Both the position numbers and the translations under genes were made by a program. From Ustulina deusta (taxonomy: Eukaryota > Ascomycota > Sordariomycetes > Xylariales > Xylariaceae), in contig JAJNNX010000044.1 of assembly GCA_023159155.1 (NCBI GenBank), forward strand, positions 1-64,000: a stretch of 64,000 nt of DNA, written 5' to 3'. Below are positions 50,001 to 60,117 of the stretch, piece after piece. The notes beneath the pieces are model-generated. The model worked only from the letters and a program-made list of their open reading frames with translations, was not told the origin of the DNA and did no database searches. How positions within the stretch are numbered: position 1 is the stretch's first letter; each line of letters starts with the position of its first letter.

Positions 50001-50438
50001 CTCGTGCAAATGAAACAGTACAAGGCGGCATTTACAATGTGCGAGAAGGTTCTGATGCCAAATTGGACGGGATGGCAGACAGTCCGATCAAAAGAGGCTA
50101 TGCGCAACGCCCTTCCCTTAGAAACGCGCAGGAAGGGATCATCCCCACGCTACCTTCGACCGACTGCGGCGACACTGTATCGGCTTGCCCAAGCCTATCT
50201 AGAACTCGATAGACTAGGCCCGTGGTCTAGCGATGCAGCCGCCACTCTTCGCGAGATCGAGAGCGACGGTCTACAAGTGGTCAGGGCTATTAAGTCCATG
50301 GTTCGTGTATATTCGAATTTAGAGGATGAGATTTTCGGTGCCCTTGAGTCTCTTGATAATGTCAATGCCAGCGAGCTGGAGCTAGGGAAAGAGGAGGCGA
50401 GTTCGGAAAGAGAAGTTGAAGCTGAAGGCAAAGAATAG
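47085..50438 (+). CDS. Pentatricopeptide repeat protein, CYA5-like (1117 aa)
   Basis: An intronless frame of 1118 codons. I start at the ATG giving MLERTAACLEPCGLRVL, because earlier in-frame codons are only GTG. The N-terminus is basic with few acidic residues in the first 60, as for mitochondrial import. Pentatricopeptide repeats are best seen at about 545-760: WNILLNAYVKADDYTGSIAT, then TKPDKYSYGTMMQMVGSRGD, NDAMLSSLIDAYCQNDLFKE and VPYNQFTYQQLLLGLALCRQ. More follow further on (FQIVMSALLRTGEPTMIRRL). Such helical repeats bind single-stranded RNA. The layout resembles Neurospora CYA-5, required for translation or stability of the mitochondrial cox1 transcript; assignment to that orthologue is from memory of its N-terminus. 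The last 35 residues are Glu-rich. Confidence 0.88.
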   Translation: MLERTAACLEPCGLRVLPPPKKALRSTRQLHTAFWQHGAADIELTKAWQTLMHGTLDTASVLPEQARSPSLSASAFLLDFLYPAGASALMRRPSPISPDRSDRLLSRTRPSHVSPRLYKSSLPHQPLESHSSPPIREQPDATRPNHEIGDSSQGHNGPLSVEPNDLEPLPPPDRNTHVEAIERILKTNNLDEIDLLWRHYKSLSERSQTAYSRNILAFLSKTGRISDSWKISELFHNMQTSSWDNDTFIAGVSAEISLQNLSHSLSIFEQGLRSTNLDNTALIDALDLLLACALQAPTTEFLERIWKLYPEMTARWDFDGIVADLHHCASVSGIAEKAMMFPEYIIERLSDHPSNETDREALQVLQKILVRRALVSCEYSQVIPLLLLTKDPLAFEEYLKSAEKRGKRKVSPDVHAVYRELPGSSPSHAALHAVFNAYTKMTSYAKMIAGVELLWADWHRFHDVPSRRAYQRHLGFYAARGNKERVYSLWTEYVERFRDDPTVNIFDINEGSDTFAHLLQVHAVNAEPEEAQRIFNDMTNKFKLQPSIYDWNILLNAYVKADDYTGSIATFNRLCQATKPDKYSYGTMMQMVGSRGDLAFTVDLYRRARNSGVFANDAMLSSLIDAYCQNDLFKEAEDVCSRASTKGIIATRMWNKLLYYNALRRDLASINKILNTMADKNVPYNQFTYQQLLLGLALCRQSQHALHLLTVALKENVFEVTPAHFQIVMSALLRTGEPTMIRRLCLLMNEHRIPITEDVVFRLSQSLGQWKDLPLKQRSQRSETQSFGDALRIFFRIYGRGSEAETNSKAPSSTKPVRRTELLRSGREVYQFSTMMSIFAQLNDSVQVNELVELYRYVFQGPNNEGILPLAMLNAVMLSGLQDQRHDRVRSTWQLLFESAKTEARSADFNHDLPHSNKISPKYRYALSGGLRVMQEMLFKENNALALQELIKEVHGAGFEIDSKNWNYHIQVLVQMKQYKAAFTMCEKVLMPNWTGWQTVRSKEAMRNALPLETRRKGSSPRYLRPTAATLYRLAQAYLELDRLGPWSSDAAATLREIESDGLQVVRAIKSMVRVYSNLEDEIFGALESLDNVNASELELGKEEASSEREVEAEGKE

Positions 50439-50983
50439 GACCAATCCGCAACTTCATGCCTATGAATCTCACATGAACCACTCGAGGTGTAGTGTGTACC
50501 ATTTTCTGTATTTCATGCATGACATTTAGGACTCATGTACACTCCTATGAGACTTTAAATCCCGGCATAAACAATTGTATGGCTATGTAGGTGAAACGCC
50601 ACGTTAATGATCAGAAAAGAGAGATTCAAATGAGACTCGACATTGACATTCGGTCTTAGCCAAGACCGTGTGGATCTGGAGAGATAGAGCAATGACTCCT
50701 TTTCCGCTCCCGGAGCATTATGCCACTGGTGCTACGTCAGTCCTACATGTAACCTCGCGGTTTGTCAACTAACTTACCCAACTTAACACAGAGTTGTCAT
50801 GACTCACCCCATGACTCCTAAGAAGTATATATCCCATTGGGTTTCTCACTTTCTCGTTCCATCTTAGCAAATTCACCGAGAGTCAGCACCAGACTTTCTT
50901 CAGGGCGTCTATCCTATTTTGGAATGCAATTGAAAATTTCCGCTAAAAGATATCCGTCCTCCGCAACAAAATTAATAATAATA
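50439..50983. other. Intergenic region between PPR and GNAT genes
   Basis: 545 bp holding the PPR 3' UTR and the GNAT promoter/leader. Nothing else is recognised. Confidence 0.5.
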
Positions 50984-52481
50984 ATGGCCCTCCCGTTCTC
51001 GCGACCGTCTAAACTACCCCCGGGCTTCACAATTTCCAGATGCACACCAGCAGATGTGCAGGGCATGACCGAAGTCTGGTAAGTGTCTTGTCCAGTTTTT
51101 GGTCCTGTCTGTCTGAAAAGGTTAGTAAAGGGGTAAGAGTAGAGTGGGTTGGGAAATAAATCGGAACTGGTGGGTTTGAAACAGATTTGGATGTGATATA
51201 CGTTTTTAATATTGTACGATGTTGAGGCTTACCAGCAACCGTAGTGAGTCTAAATCTATTTCGACGTTTCTTCCCCATATACATCATTTATGGCACCCCC
51301 CGGCGAGAACCGGGCGGGTCGGTGCTCCTCCGGACATATAATCCAGGTGCCGTTTGCATATCTCAAGGCCCCCGTCGAAGTTGGCAAGCATCCTGGCTCG
51401 GAATTCCGCTCGGAATTACCTGTCATTGATAGCGATGTTCTGCTACCTAACCCCCCGAACATTACACCAGATACGACGCTTGATTAAACGTACATTAACA
51501 CATACATCAACCAGACATGGATGCCTTCTCAAATTCAGAGTACACATACTGGTGGGCACCAGTCACGGCAATGAGATCGTGGCAAGAGGAGCGCCTCCGT
51601 CGGCGCTTCGGGGACCCGAGCACACAACAGTTCAAGGTCGTCGACGAGGCAAACGGGACCATTGCTGCGTGGGCGAAGTGGGACCCCCCGCCGCAGATGG
51701 TAGGGTTGAGGGAAGGGTTCGTTGTGTATGATGAGGTAGGTAGGCCAATGAGCATAAGTAGCCTCGGTGCCGATAGCAAGGACGGAGGAGGAAAGGGGAA
51801 GGAAGAGGCGGATGGTAAGACGAGCGGGAAGAGCTATGCCCTAGGTCCGCCCGTGGGCTCGAACATCGCGCTCTTCCAGAAATTCTTCGATGGGATTGTG
51901 AGCATGGAGAAGAAATATCACGCGAATGAGAAACTAGGTGAGCCTCGGTTTCTCTCTCACTTTCGCGCAAAACCTAGGCCGGGTTTCCATAGATGCTTAC
52001 CCTGAAGAAACCCAACGGAGACGGTTCTCAGCTGTTCACCCCTGAATATCACCAACCCCTCAAACCCCGTGAAGGCCTCCAAAAGCCAGAAGCTAACACA
52101 CCTCAATCTATCCCAGTACTCACACATCTATGCACTCGGCACAGTTATCAAAGACGTGGTATCGGCTCGGCACTGCTGTGCAGCGTACTGGATCTCGCGG
52201 ATAGGGAGGGCCTCCCTGCATATCTGGAAGCTTCGCGCGCAGGGGCATCGCTATATCAAAGACTCGGCTTCGAGACCATCGATACGCTAGAATTTGATCG
52301 GACTGAGACGGGATCTGATACTCCGGCTACCCTATTGTACGTATCACGGCATTCTCTTCCCTTGTCCTCGTTGACTCTCCATACTCTCGGGTCATCGCCG
52401 CGTGATTCATAGGCCCCTTTATCGCAGTTACTAAGTTTTGCCTCAAACAGTGTTATGGTGAGGGAACCGCGCGCGGCGTGA
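50984..52481 (+). CDS. GNAT-family N-acetyltransferase (about 258 aa), 5' structure uncertain
   Basis: Acetyl-CoA dependent transferase of unknown substrate. Best model: 50984-51078, an 8-nt exon 51236-51243, 51515-51937, 52117-52336, 52451-52481, totalling 777 nt in one frame. The N-terminus MALPFSRPSKLPPGFTISRC and then TPADVQGMTEV is typical of fungal GNATs. MDAFSNSEYTYWWAPV follows, and the acetyl-CoA loop QRRGIGSALL sits in exon 4 after THLCTRHSYQ. The end GASLYQRLGFETID and MVREP (last exon) matches these families. Directly joining the first and third exons gives a stop, so a tiny exon between strong signals (TTACCAG and GTGAGT) is the simplest repair; a 5-nt version also fits. The 271-bp second intron is long for this window and holds GC-rich sequence of unknown nature. 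Confidence 0.75.
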
Positions 52482-55400
52482 AATATGCTTTGACAAGATT
52501 CCCCGGGAGAGGTTGGAATAACGCTAGGAGTCAAGTTTCATGGAAGGCAATTGCTGACGGCTTCCTCGGCGATGTTCGTTCGTTGTAGAAGCCCAAAGAT
52601 TCCCAATAGCACTCACACGAAAACAATAAGAATTGTTGTCCTTGCTTCGTATGATTATGCAACACATCGTGCGTATGCAATCTCGTCCGATAGGGTGAAC
52701 TAATCCAACACTGTATGTTTCCCCAACAAACCCAATCCCGCACTTACAAGGCAAATAGGTATTTACCTGAATTATGTAACCTGGCCCAGCTATCGGGCCT
52801 AAACAGACCCGGCCCGGTTCGCGTGTAACCTGCACGGGATATGTCTATGGGTTTCTGCCTATGATACATCGGGATTGGCAGCCTGCCCGTTCCCCCGGGT
52901 ATCGGATCGGGTAACATGGCACTCGATGACATGTCGTACGGGCTGCCCCTCGGAGAATTATATTGTAGCTGCCCTGCGCGTGAAAACGTTTGCGTGCCTG
53001 GTCTACCTGCGAAGAGCTTTGTTTGCGTCGCAGTTATAAGATCGGTGGATTCAACGCAGAAGAGCCAGTCAAGCTAAGGTAACCCGGTCTGTCATCAACC
53101 CAAGTATACTAGAAGAGATTAGATGCACGGATACATTGTATAGACGCAATGCGAATAAGCGTGGGTTTCTGTTTCTAGATCATGCTTCCCCGACTCCCGT
53201 CCTTCCTCGGATTGTGTGCGAGCAGCCTGTGTGATCAAAGATAGAGCTCGGCATGCCATATTTCCAGCAACATTTCGCATCACTCACCCACCTACCTACT
53301 AACAATCCCTGCGTCGGCACAGTGTCACGGAAGAAGAGGCTCTGCAGGTCCGGGTAGTCATCAATGTAAGAAATAAGCAAGTAGACACGCAACTTTTTCA
53401 ACCCCGCCTCCCACCCCCTTTCCTTTCGCCTTGCTAGGTAAAGGAAAGAGGGGAGCAACCGAGGCCATGACAGCATGTAGTGTATATGTCCTGCGGCGGA
53501 GAATAGTGCTACGTGAAAGGAAGATGAAAGAAATAAGCAAACAAAACAAACAGGACTTGGAGTACTACCTGACCTAGGTAGCTGTGCACTCGTTGTGACG
53601 GTATACTACATATGAAACACCGATTTTCCGGTGCCCGCCATCATCTAATGTAGGTAGGTAATCTTGTTCGCGGTGTCAGCGTCGCGCACAGCCTATGTAC
53701 AGTAGTACTGTCGTGGCTGATTGCTTGATCATGACGGCCTTATGCGTGCGACGCGGGTGGAATGTTGCCGCCGCCTGCACCAGGAGGGAGCTGCCATCTG
53801 TACGACATTACGTTACATAGGAGGGCATCTCGCCTCGACTGGTAGGTAGCAGTGTACCTATATATGTAGCTTCTAGACGGCCAGGGAGTGTCCGGTATTC
53901 AATTCATCTGCCGGGTGTACGTGGAGTGGAATGGATCAGGGTACCTGATTGCCCATCGCGTAGTCCATACTTGCATGTACTTGCATACACACTGGTAGCA
54001 GCATGTACTACGTAGCTGGGGTACCTGGTGGCATGCCTCGCGCGCCATGGGACTCCGTAGGAGCCACGTGGCCATCGTTTCGAGCCCTTGCCCTCGTGCG
54101 CTGTGGCAGCTGTAGCGATCCGCAAAGCGATTCGTGTACCTACCACGCCCCTACTGCTGCGGCTGTGATAGCTTGTTCGACTCGGGTGCTGGCGGAATCT
54201 GCTTATTCTGTGTGGAATAGCTGCGCCGGCGTCGGCCTCGTCGCCCTGTCCCAGGCAGGAGAGAAAATCATGCATCGGGACTTGCTCCCGTCAGTTGCCG
54301 GCCCGAACTGGACTGTCTCGGTATTTCTGGGGTGTCGATGTCTTTGCAAGGCTGGCAAGTAGAAGCCTCCTGGCCGAGTGAACCGTGAGCCTCATGGCCC
54401 GAACTACCCCCGCTTGGGAGCCACAAGGACTGAGCCCCGGGAACTGGTCTATACTATTGTGCACGAGTCGTGAGGCATGGCAAGCGTAATGCCTGGACCC
54501 GACACGAGAATCACTGCATACCATCTGCGGTTCGTTTGAAGTTTACCTGCCCCTGTGCTGCTCCTCTCTCGTTTGCACAGATGGTATATAGATATGTATA
54601 TACATCTGACAGCCGGCGAACAGATAAAGAGGTCAAGTACCTGAGACACCACATCGATACATCGACGGGTTTTCAGGCGAGTCCGTTGCTTGGCAAGTGC
54701 GCACGCACAGGACATTCTAATAATCATCGTTTCAGCTTCATGTGCCACAAAAGACGCGTTGTCATCGGAATATCCGAGCACCACATAGTGTACACGCTCT
54801 CTGTTTCTTCCCACACAGGAGGGCATCAAACCGAATCCCCGGGTGATGCACTTCGCACAGTCACAGGCACAGGCATATGCCACGTCTATCAGAATCAAGC
54901 GTGGTACCAGTGCTGTTACCGTTACCACGGACTCGGAATCCGGGTGATTGAACGAAGGCTAGATACTGGATAAAAAGCCCACCACCTTTCAACAACGAAC
55001 GAAACTGTGCACTGAGAAGCTCGGAATCGTCCGCAAACATGTTTGCACAACTGCGAGTCGCAATGCAAGTGGTAGGGGGAAACACTTGTGAGAAGCAATC
55101 CTACAACGACCGGCTGGGAAAGGCCCAAACAAGATTCCAACCTAGACCTATTTTACTCGGGATTTCTACTCACGTGTAATCAAGCTATCTAGTATACATT
55201 GCCAGCTGCGTGTGAGGAGAATCCGTTAATTTACTCGTCATATTGGACCATCCATCGCTCGTCCTCCGGCATACAAGCATGTCACCTCCAATATGACTTT
55301 CCTGGAATTGTGTTCACTGGCTAGTACCGAATGATCTCGTAAAGTCGACAGCACCCATACAAAAATAAACTGTTTCCGAATATGAATTGCCCAGTCAAGT

Positions 55401-55543
55401 CTCTGAAATATTTACCAAGAGATTTGCAACACGACGACATGGCTGAGGTTACCCTACGTGCTATCATGAGGAAGGTCTTGGAACGCGCTTAGTGCAATAC
55501 AGAAATGAGGATGCCGGCGAGGTCGAATGAACGAGTAAGCCTG

Positions 55544-55590
<47 letters not shown>

Positions 55591-58500
55591 CCTAAGTTAT
55601 TAGAGGCTACGAGGACGCTCAAGGGGTGTATGGTCTGAAATTACCTGCGTCTAGGTATCAGCTGAGACTTGAAATTAGAGGGGGATCGGAACATGACATG
55701 CTGATAAACTACCTACCCACTTTAGATGAGACCGACCGAAACCCACGAGGGGTTGCGGGGAAGTGGATTATCGGACGTACATTAGGATTGTAAAATAAAG
55801 AAAACAAAAGGAAGATTACAGAGAGTAACTGTCGATAGACATCAGAGTTGAATGTTGTCCTGTCAGGATAGGTAGTATATTGAGACACAGCCGCGGCCTT
55901 CATACCTCGTGGAAACTAAATGACTGGTCATCAATGATTCTGAACCAAGAGTAAGTTAGGTGTAGGTAGCACGTAGGAAGAAGCATGCAGGTTGACGGAC
56001 GCCATGGCTACCATACTCACTCAACATGGGGACTATCTACTTATAATTCGTCGAATAGATAGGTCGAAGGTGAATGCAGATCGACTGACTGCCCTCTGAC
56101 TGTAACGTTGGGTTGAAATGTAACGTAAATGGTATCTACTAAGTAGGAGGTCCTGTAGTCTACCAATACTAGGTACATGCCCAGGTCGTAATAGAGGCTG
56201 CAGGCTGTAGGTTGGTTGCAGAGAGCCGGCGTTGTAATATGTCCCTATTCTTGTCTTGGAGCAGTAGCTGGAGGATAACCGCCTACCTAGATCTAGTACA
56301 TCGAGTCATGCACTTACACGACTTACCTACGCTAGATAAAGAAAAGTGGATGATCAACACCAACTCATGGACGGATACGTGTCGAGATGTTGGGTTTTCC
56401 GTGGTCTGCGCTACTGTTTGTATATAGGAATAAGGGATCTGAGAGGGGTCGAATTGGGAGCGTGATGGTCTTGTGAGGATTGGATTGGTTGGAGAGAGGG
56501 TACTGTAATCTACCGCAGGGTGTTACCTATACTAGTGCACTTTGTCAGGTGGTCAGACGCGGTGAAAGCTCGGTCAACTTGTGTGCTTGAGATCAAGATT
56601 AGCCCGCTCAGATAGTGTACTAGTGTGTCCTATTGAACTGCGTTGGCGCTGCTATCGGAGGTAGGTAGCGTATGTATACTACAGTAGTATACCTAATACC
56701 TATAATGTGGTACGGTGCGTATATACACTCCACTACTTGTTGGCGTTGAAGGTGAGGAAGTGGATCGTATTTGAACATGAAACACGGCTCAGGCATGGAT
56801 CGATCTGCGCTAGTACAGGGGTAGAACAGGGGATGCTGCAAGATGGACCATAAACAGACTCAGGACAACTCAGGACAACTCAGGGAGTCAAGGGTTACCT
56901 AATCGTGAAGTACATAGTGCAGTTTCCTTCTTCTAACCACTAGGTAACAACTCTAGTTCCGCGTACACGTAGGTTGAAGTGCATTGTTAGTCACCTACAC
57001 TAGGTACCTAGTAGGTATACATTAAATGTATTATACACGCCTCATGATTCTCCATGCCGCTCCTCATTCCTTCATGCTGAGTATAAGCAGCACTTGGAAC
57101 ATCTAACAACTGCCACCTCGGGCGGCGGGGTGTTGTGGGCGTTCGTGTAAGCGCCAAATCATCGTCTTAGAACCATCACTATTGTTGACGGTATGAAACA
57201 TCACCCACATCCCAGCGCCCAGCGTCGTAATGCTGTATGCTCCACCAGTGTAGCGCATGTCAGTACACTAGAACACTGCAGAGAACATTCTTGCGAATTT
57301 TCTCAAAGACAATTTAGACCGACCAGATGGACAAGGAACTTACCCGGTGATTCGTAAAAGCTAGTGTAGTCGAAGCCGTCCAACGCCTGGTATCCCCCAA
57401 TACGGCATTTGAAGTGCCGATCATCTGGCGAGAACACTCACCTCCCCTGCCCAGCATGAAGCCGTCCATAGGTAATCGACATTAGCCGGCTGGTGAGAGA
57501 AGTATGGGATACAACTCATCTGTAGTGCACAGTACATAACCTAGACACTATCACCATTTTCAATCGGCGGTGCTCTACGCTGCACTACTGCATAGCCGTT
57601 ATTATCTTCTAGCGTGGCATTGCGTGTCGAGCTGGAGATCAGAGGGAGATGAAACAGAGGAATGCAAAGATGCAACGCGATGCACATGATAATATGTGCT
57701 TTCTTCTCGTAGAGTAGGTAGTATGGACAGTGGAGGCAGTCTTCCAAGGCAAGTTGATTAACAGGTAAGTAACAAACTATTACACCACACTACCTACAGC
57801 AGCACATAAAGTACCTAGCGGTATAGGTACCCATAGGTACTGCGTACAGCATCTAGTAGGTAGGTAGTGTAGACTAGGTTAAGTACCTACCCAGTAGAGC
57901 GGCCAGTTTGGGAAGGTCGTGTGGTACACTGCGCTACTGTATATGGCTAGGTACCTGTCTAGGTTTTGAAATGCTATCTACTTAAGTACCTAGTGTACTG
58001 TAAGGTGTGCGGTATGCCGTACCTGAATTTCTGTCCTGCAAAGCAGGTCAAATTAGAGAGCCCAGGTGAGAGAGTAAATAGGTAAAAAAGCCTCACTTAT
58101 CCCGAGGCATCGCAGCTACCCGGTAGTACCTGGGTATATATATATGCATTTTATCACGCAAGCAAATAGAAGGCATTGAAGCGAGATCGAACATGCTAAA
58201 AGACGCTGCGGTTCCTGGTGGCTAGTATAGATCCGAGGCAAAAAGCTAAAAAGTGCAGGACCCTGAAAATCTAAAGATATAAGAACCCTAAAACACCATG
58301 CATAATGTGGTGTACCTAGTATAAGTACAGTAGTGATAAAGATCGGTCGCTACCACTTAAGTAGGTAGGTATTATTAAAAGAGATAGCTAGGACAGCCGC
58401 TAGCACAATGCTAGGGTGTGCTTGAATTAGAAAGATTGCAATGCAAAAAGGTCCTTAAGAGACCTTCTCATATTAGCTCCGGTACTATTGAGATGCAAAA

Positions 58501-60117
58501 CCTTTAATGTAGCATTCCTTAGTATAAATGGGACCTTATATCACAGGCTCTCTAAAGGAGTAAGTAATTATAATAAGTATTTACTTAATATAGGTAGATA
58601 CTAAGCATATTTGCATAGATAATCTATTAGTTCTATATAATATAAAGTATTAAGATAGTGGTTATTTAGTGAGCTACTATTAAAGGTTTAAAGGTAAACC
58701 TTTAAGTTGATACTTAAATAGGTACCTATCACTACCTCACTATAAACTTACATAGAGCACTTATATTACTATAGGTAGGTGTATTAAAGATTCTACCTAG
58801 AGTACCTACCTAGGCCGGGATAGGTGTATTTATACTACCTCCACACTATATACACTTAGTGAGTGCTTTCCACTGTGTTCACTGTCAGGGTCAGGTACCT
58901 ACATACTTCTTAGGTATGCTAGCTTGTGCTGCCAGAAGTAGGTATATAGGTAGTGCCTAAACGGGACTTAGTGATAGTGGTTTCAGGTATGTACCTCCCT
59001 CTTTATATCAGTACTTACCTTGTAGGTGCTCAATCTTGTAATAGGGATAGGTACGTGCATACTGAATCGAACAGTGGAAGACAGCATGACAGAACACCTG
59101 AAGTCCCTGACTGGCCTAGAGGCCCTAGACTGACAAGACTGGCACCAGATACATTGTAGGTAGGTACATGTATAGACGCCGCGGTATAGTGTACTTTTAC
59201 TAGGCAAGTACCTAACCTAAGTACCTAGTATCATTTGCCTTGTCTTGTCTCCCAGCTGGAGGTAGGGACCCTTGCCCCCCTTTCTAAAGTCGGGTGGGTG
59301 ATTGAATTAGTACCTAGATGCATCAACTCGAAACAAACATATCGCTACTACTCAGATGGAATAACAGCGTTACCAGACTCCCAAGTCGTTTTTCAACTCC
59401 TCGTCTATCCAATTGCTGCGAAACCTGGATAGTCTCTCTGGCACTTGCCCGCCAGTATCTCGTCCGGTCTGGCCGGGTAGAGTTCAGTTGCTGTCACCGT
59501 CACTGTCACTTTACTGTCACTGCCACTATTTATCGACCCATCCATCCATCTACCCTCGTCCGCGCTGATCGCTTTTTGTTCCGCTCCTTCGGCCTCGACA
59601 GCTAACAGCACCTCTCTCGCCTCCCGCCACCCTATTCCACCGGACAATTCCACCCCACACCTCTCGAATTACCGTTACAACACTTATATCCGCTGTCGCC
59701 GCTGCTAACGACGACGACGTCGACGACCGAAGTGGTGCTCCGGATCCGAATTCCTCTACACATCGTCGACTGTGCTCTCCTGTCTGTTGGCGCAACACCT
59801 TGGGGCCGCTCGATCTCCAGAGTCAGACGTTGAATTCTGGTACCTTATTCAACTTCGATCTTGTCTCTTACCACTTCTGATACGTCGATTGTCTTTGTCA
59901 CTCGACAGTTGCCATTCCCCCATCCCTCCCCCCTGACCATCGACTCCCTTTTCTTGCCTCCTCCGTCTTCCATGTGTTTTGCCCACGAGACTGGTCATTT
60001 CGATCTTCAGCATTAGAAGCTTGGGACCCTGACCGGTCCGCCTGCCGGCCGAAGCTTTACTCGATCGAGAACATCTAGGACTTGCTCGTGGCTGTCCAAC
60101 AAGGAGAAACAGGGGCT
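52482..60117. other. 7.6-kb gene-poor interval rich in TAGGTA/TACCTA motifs
   Basis: No exon with recognisable features on either strand. Overlapping frames at 53.9-54.97 kb occur on both strands and lack domain signals. Composition is balanced and not RIP-degraded, except for an AT-richer stretch at 58.35-58.7 kb. Words such as TAGGTACCTA, CTAGGTAC and GTAGGTAGGTA recur dozens of times, most densely at 57.0-59.3 kb. From about 59.4 kb to the RhoGAP start the sequence is CT-rich and probably promoter plus a long 5' leader. Confidence 0.6.
55545..55589. repeat. (AGT)15 microsatellite
   Basis: 45 bp of uninterrupted AGT triplets within the gene-poor interval. Confidence 0.97.

Noticed and set aside
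53904..54275. Minus-strand 123-codon frame
   Set aside because: Low-information composition, no start context and no homology features; it is overlapped by a plus-strand frame.
54449..54973. Open frames of about 160 codons on both strands
   Set aside because: They overlap on opposite strands, the plus one begins at GTG, they have no domain or compositional signal, and they lie in the gene-poor interval.
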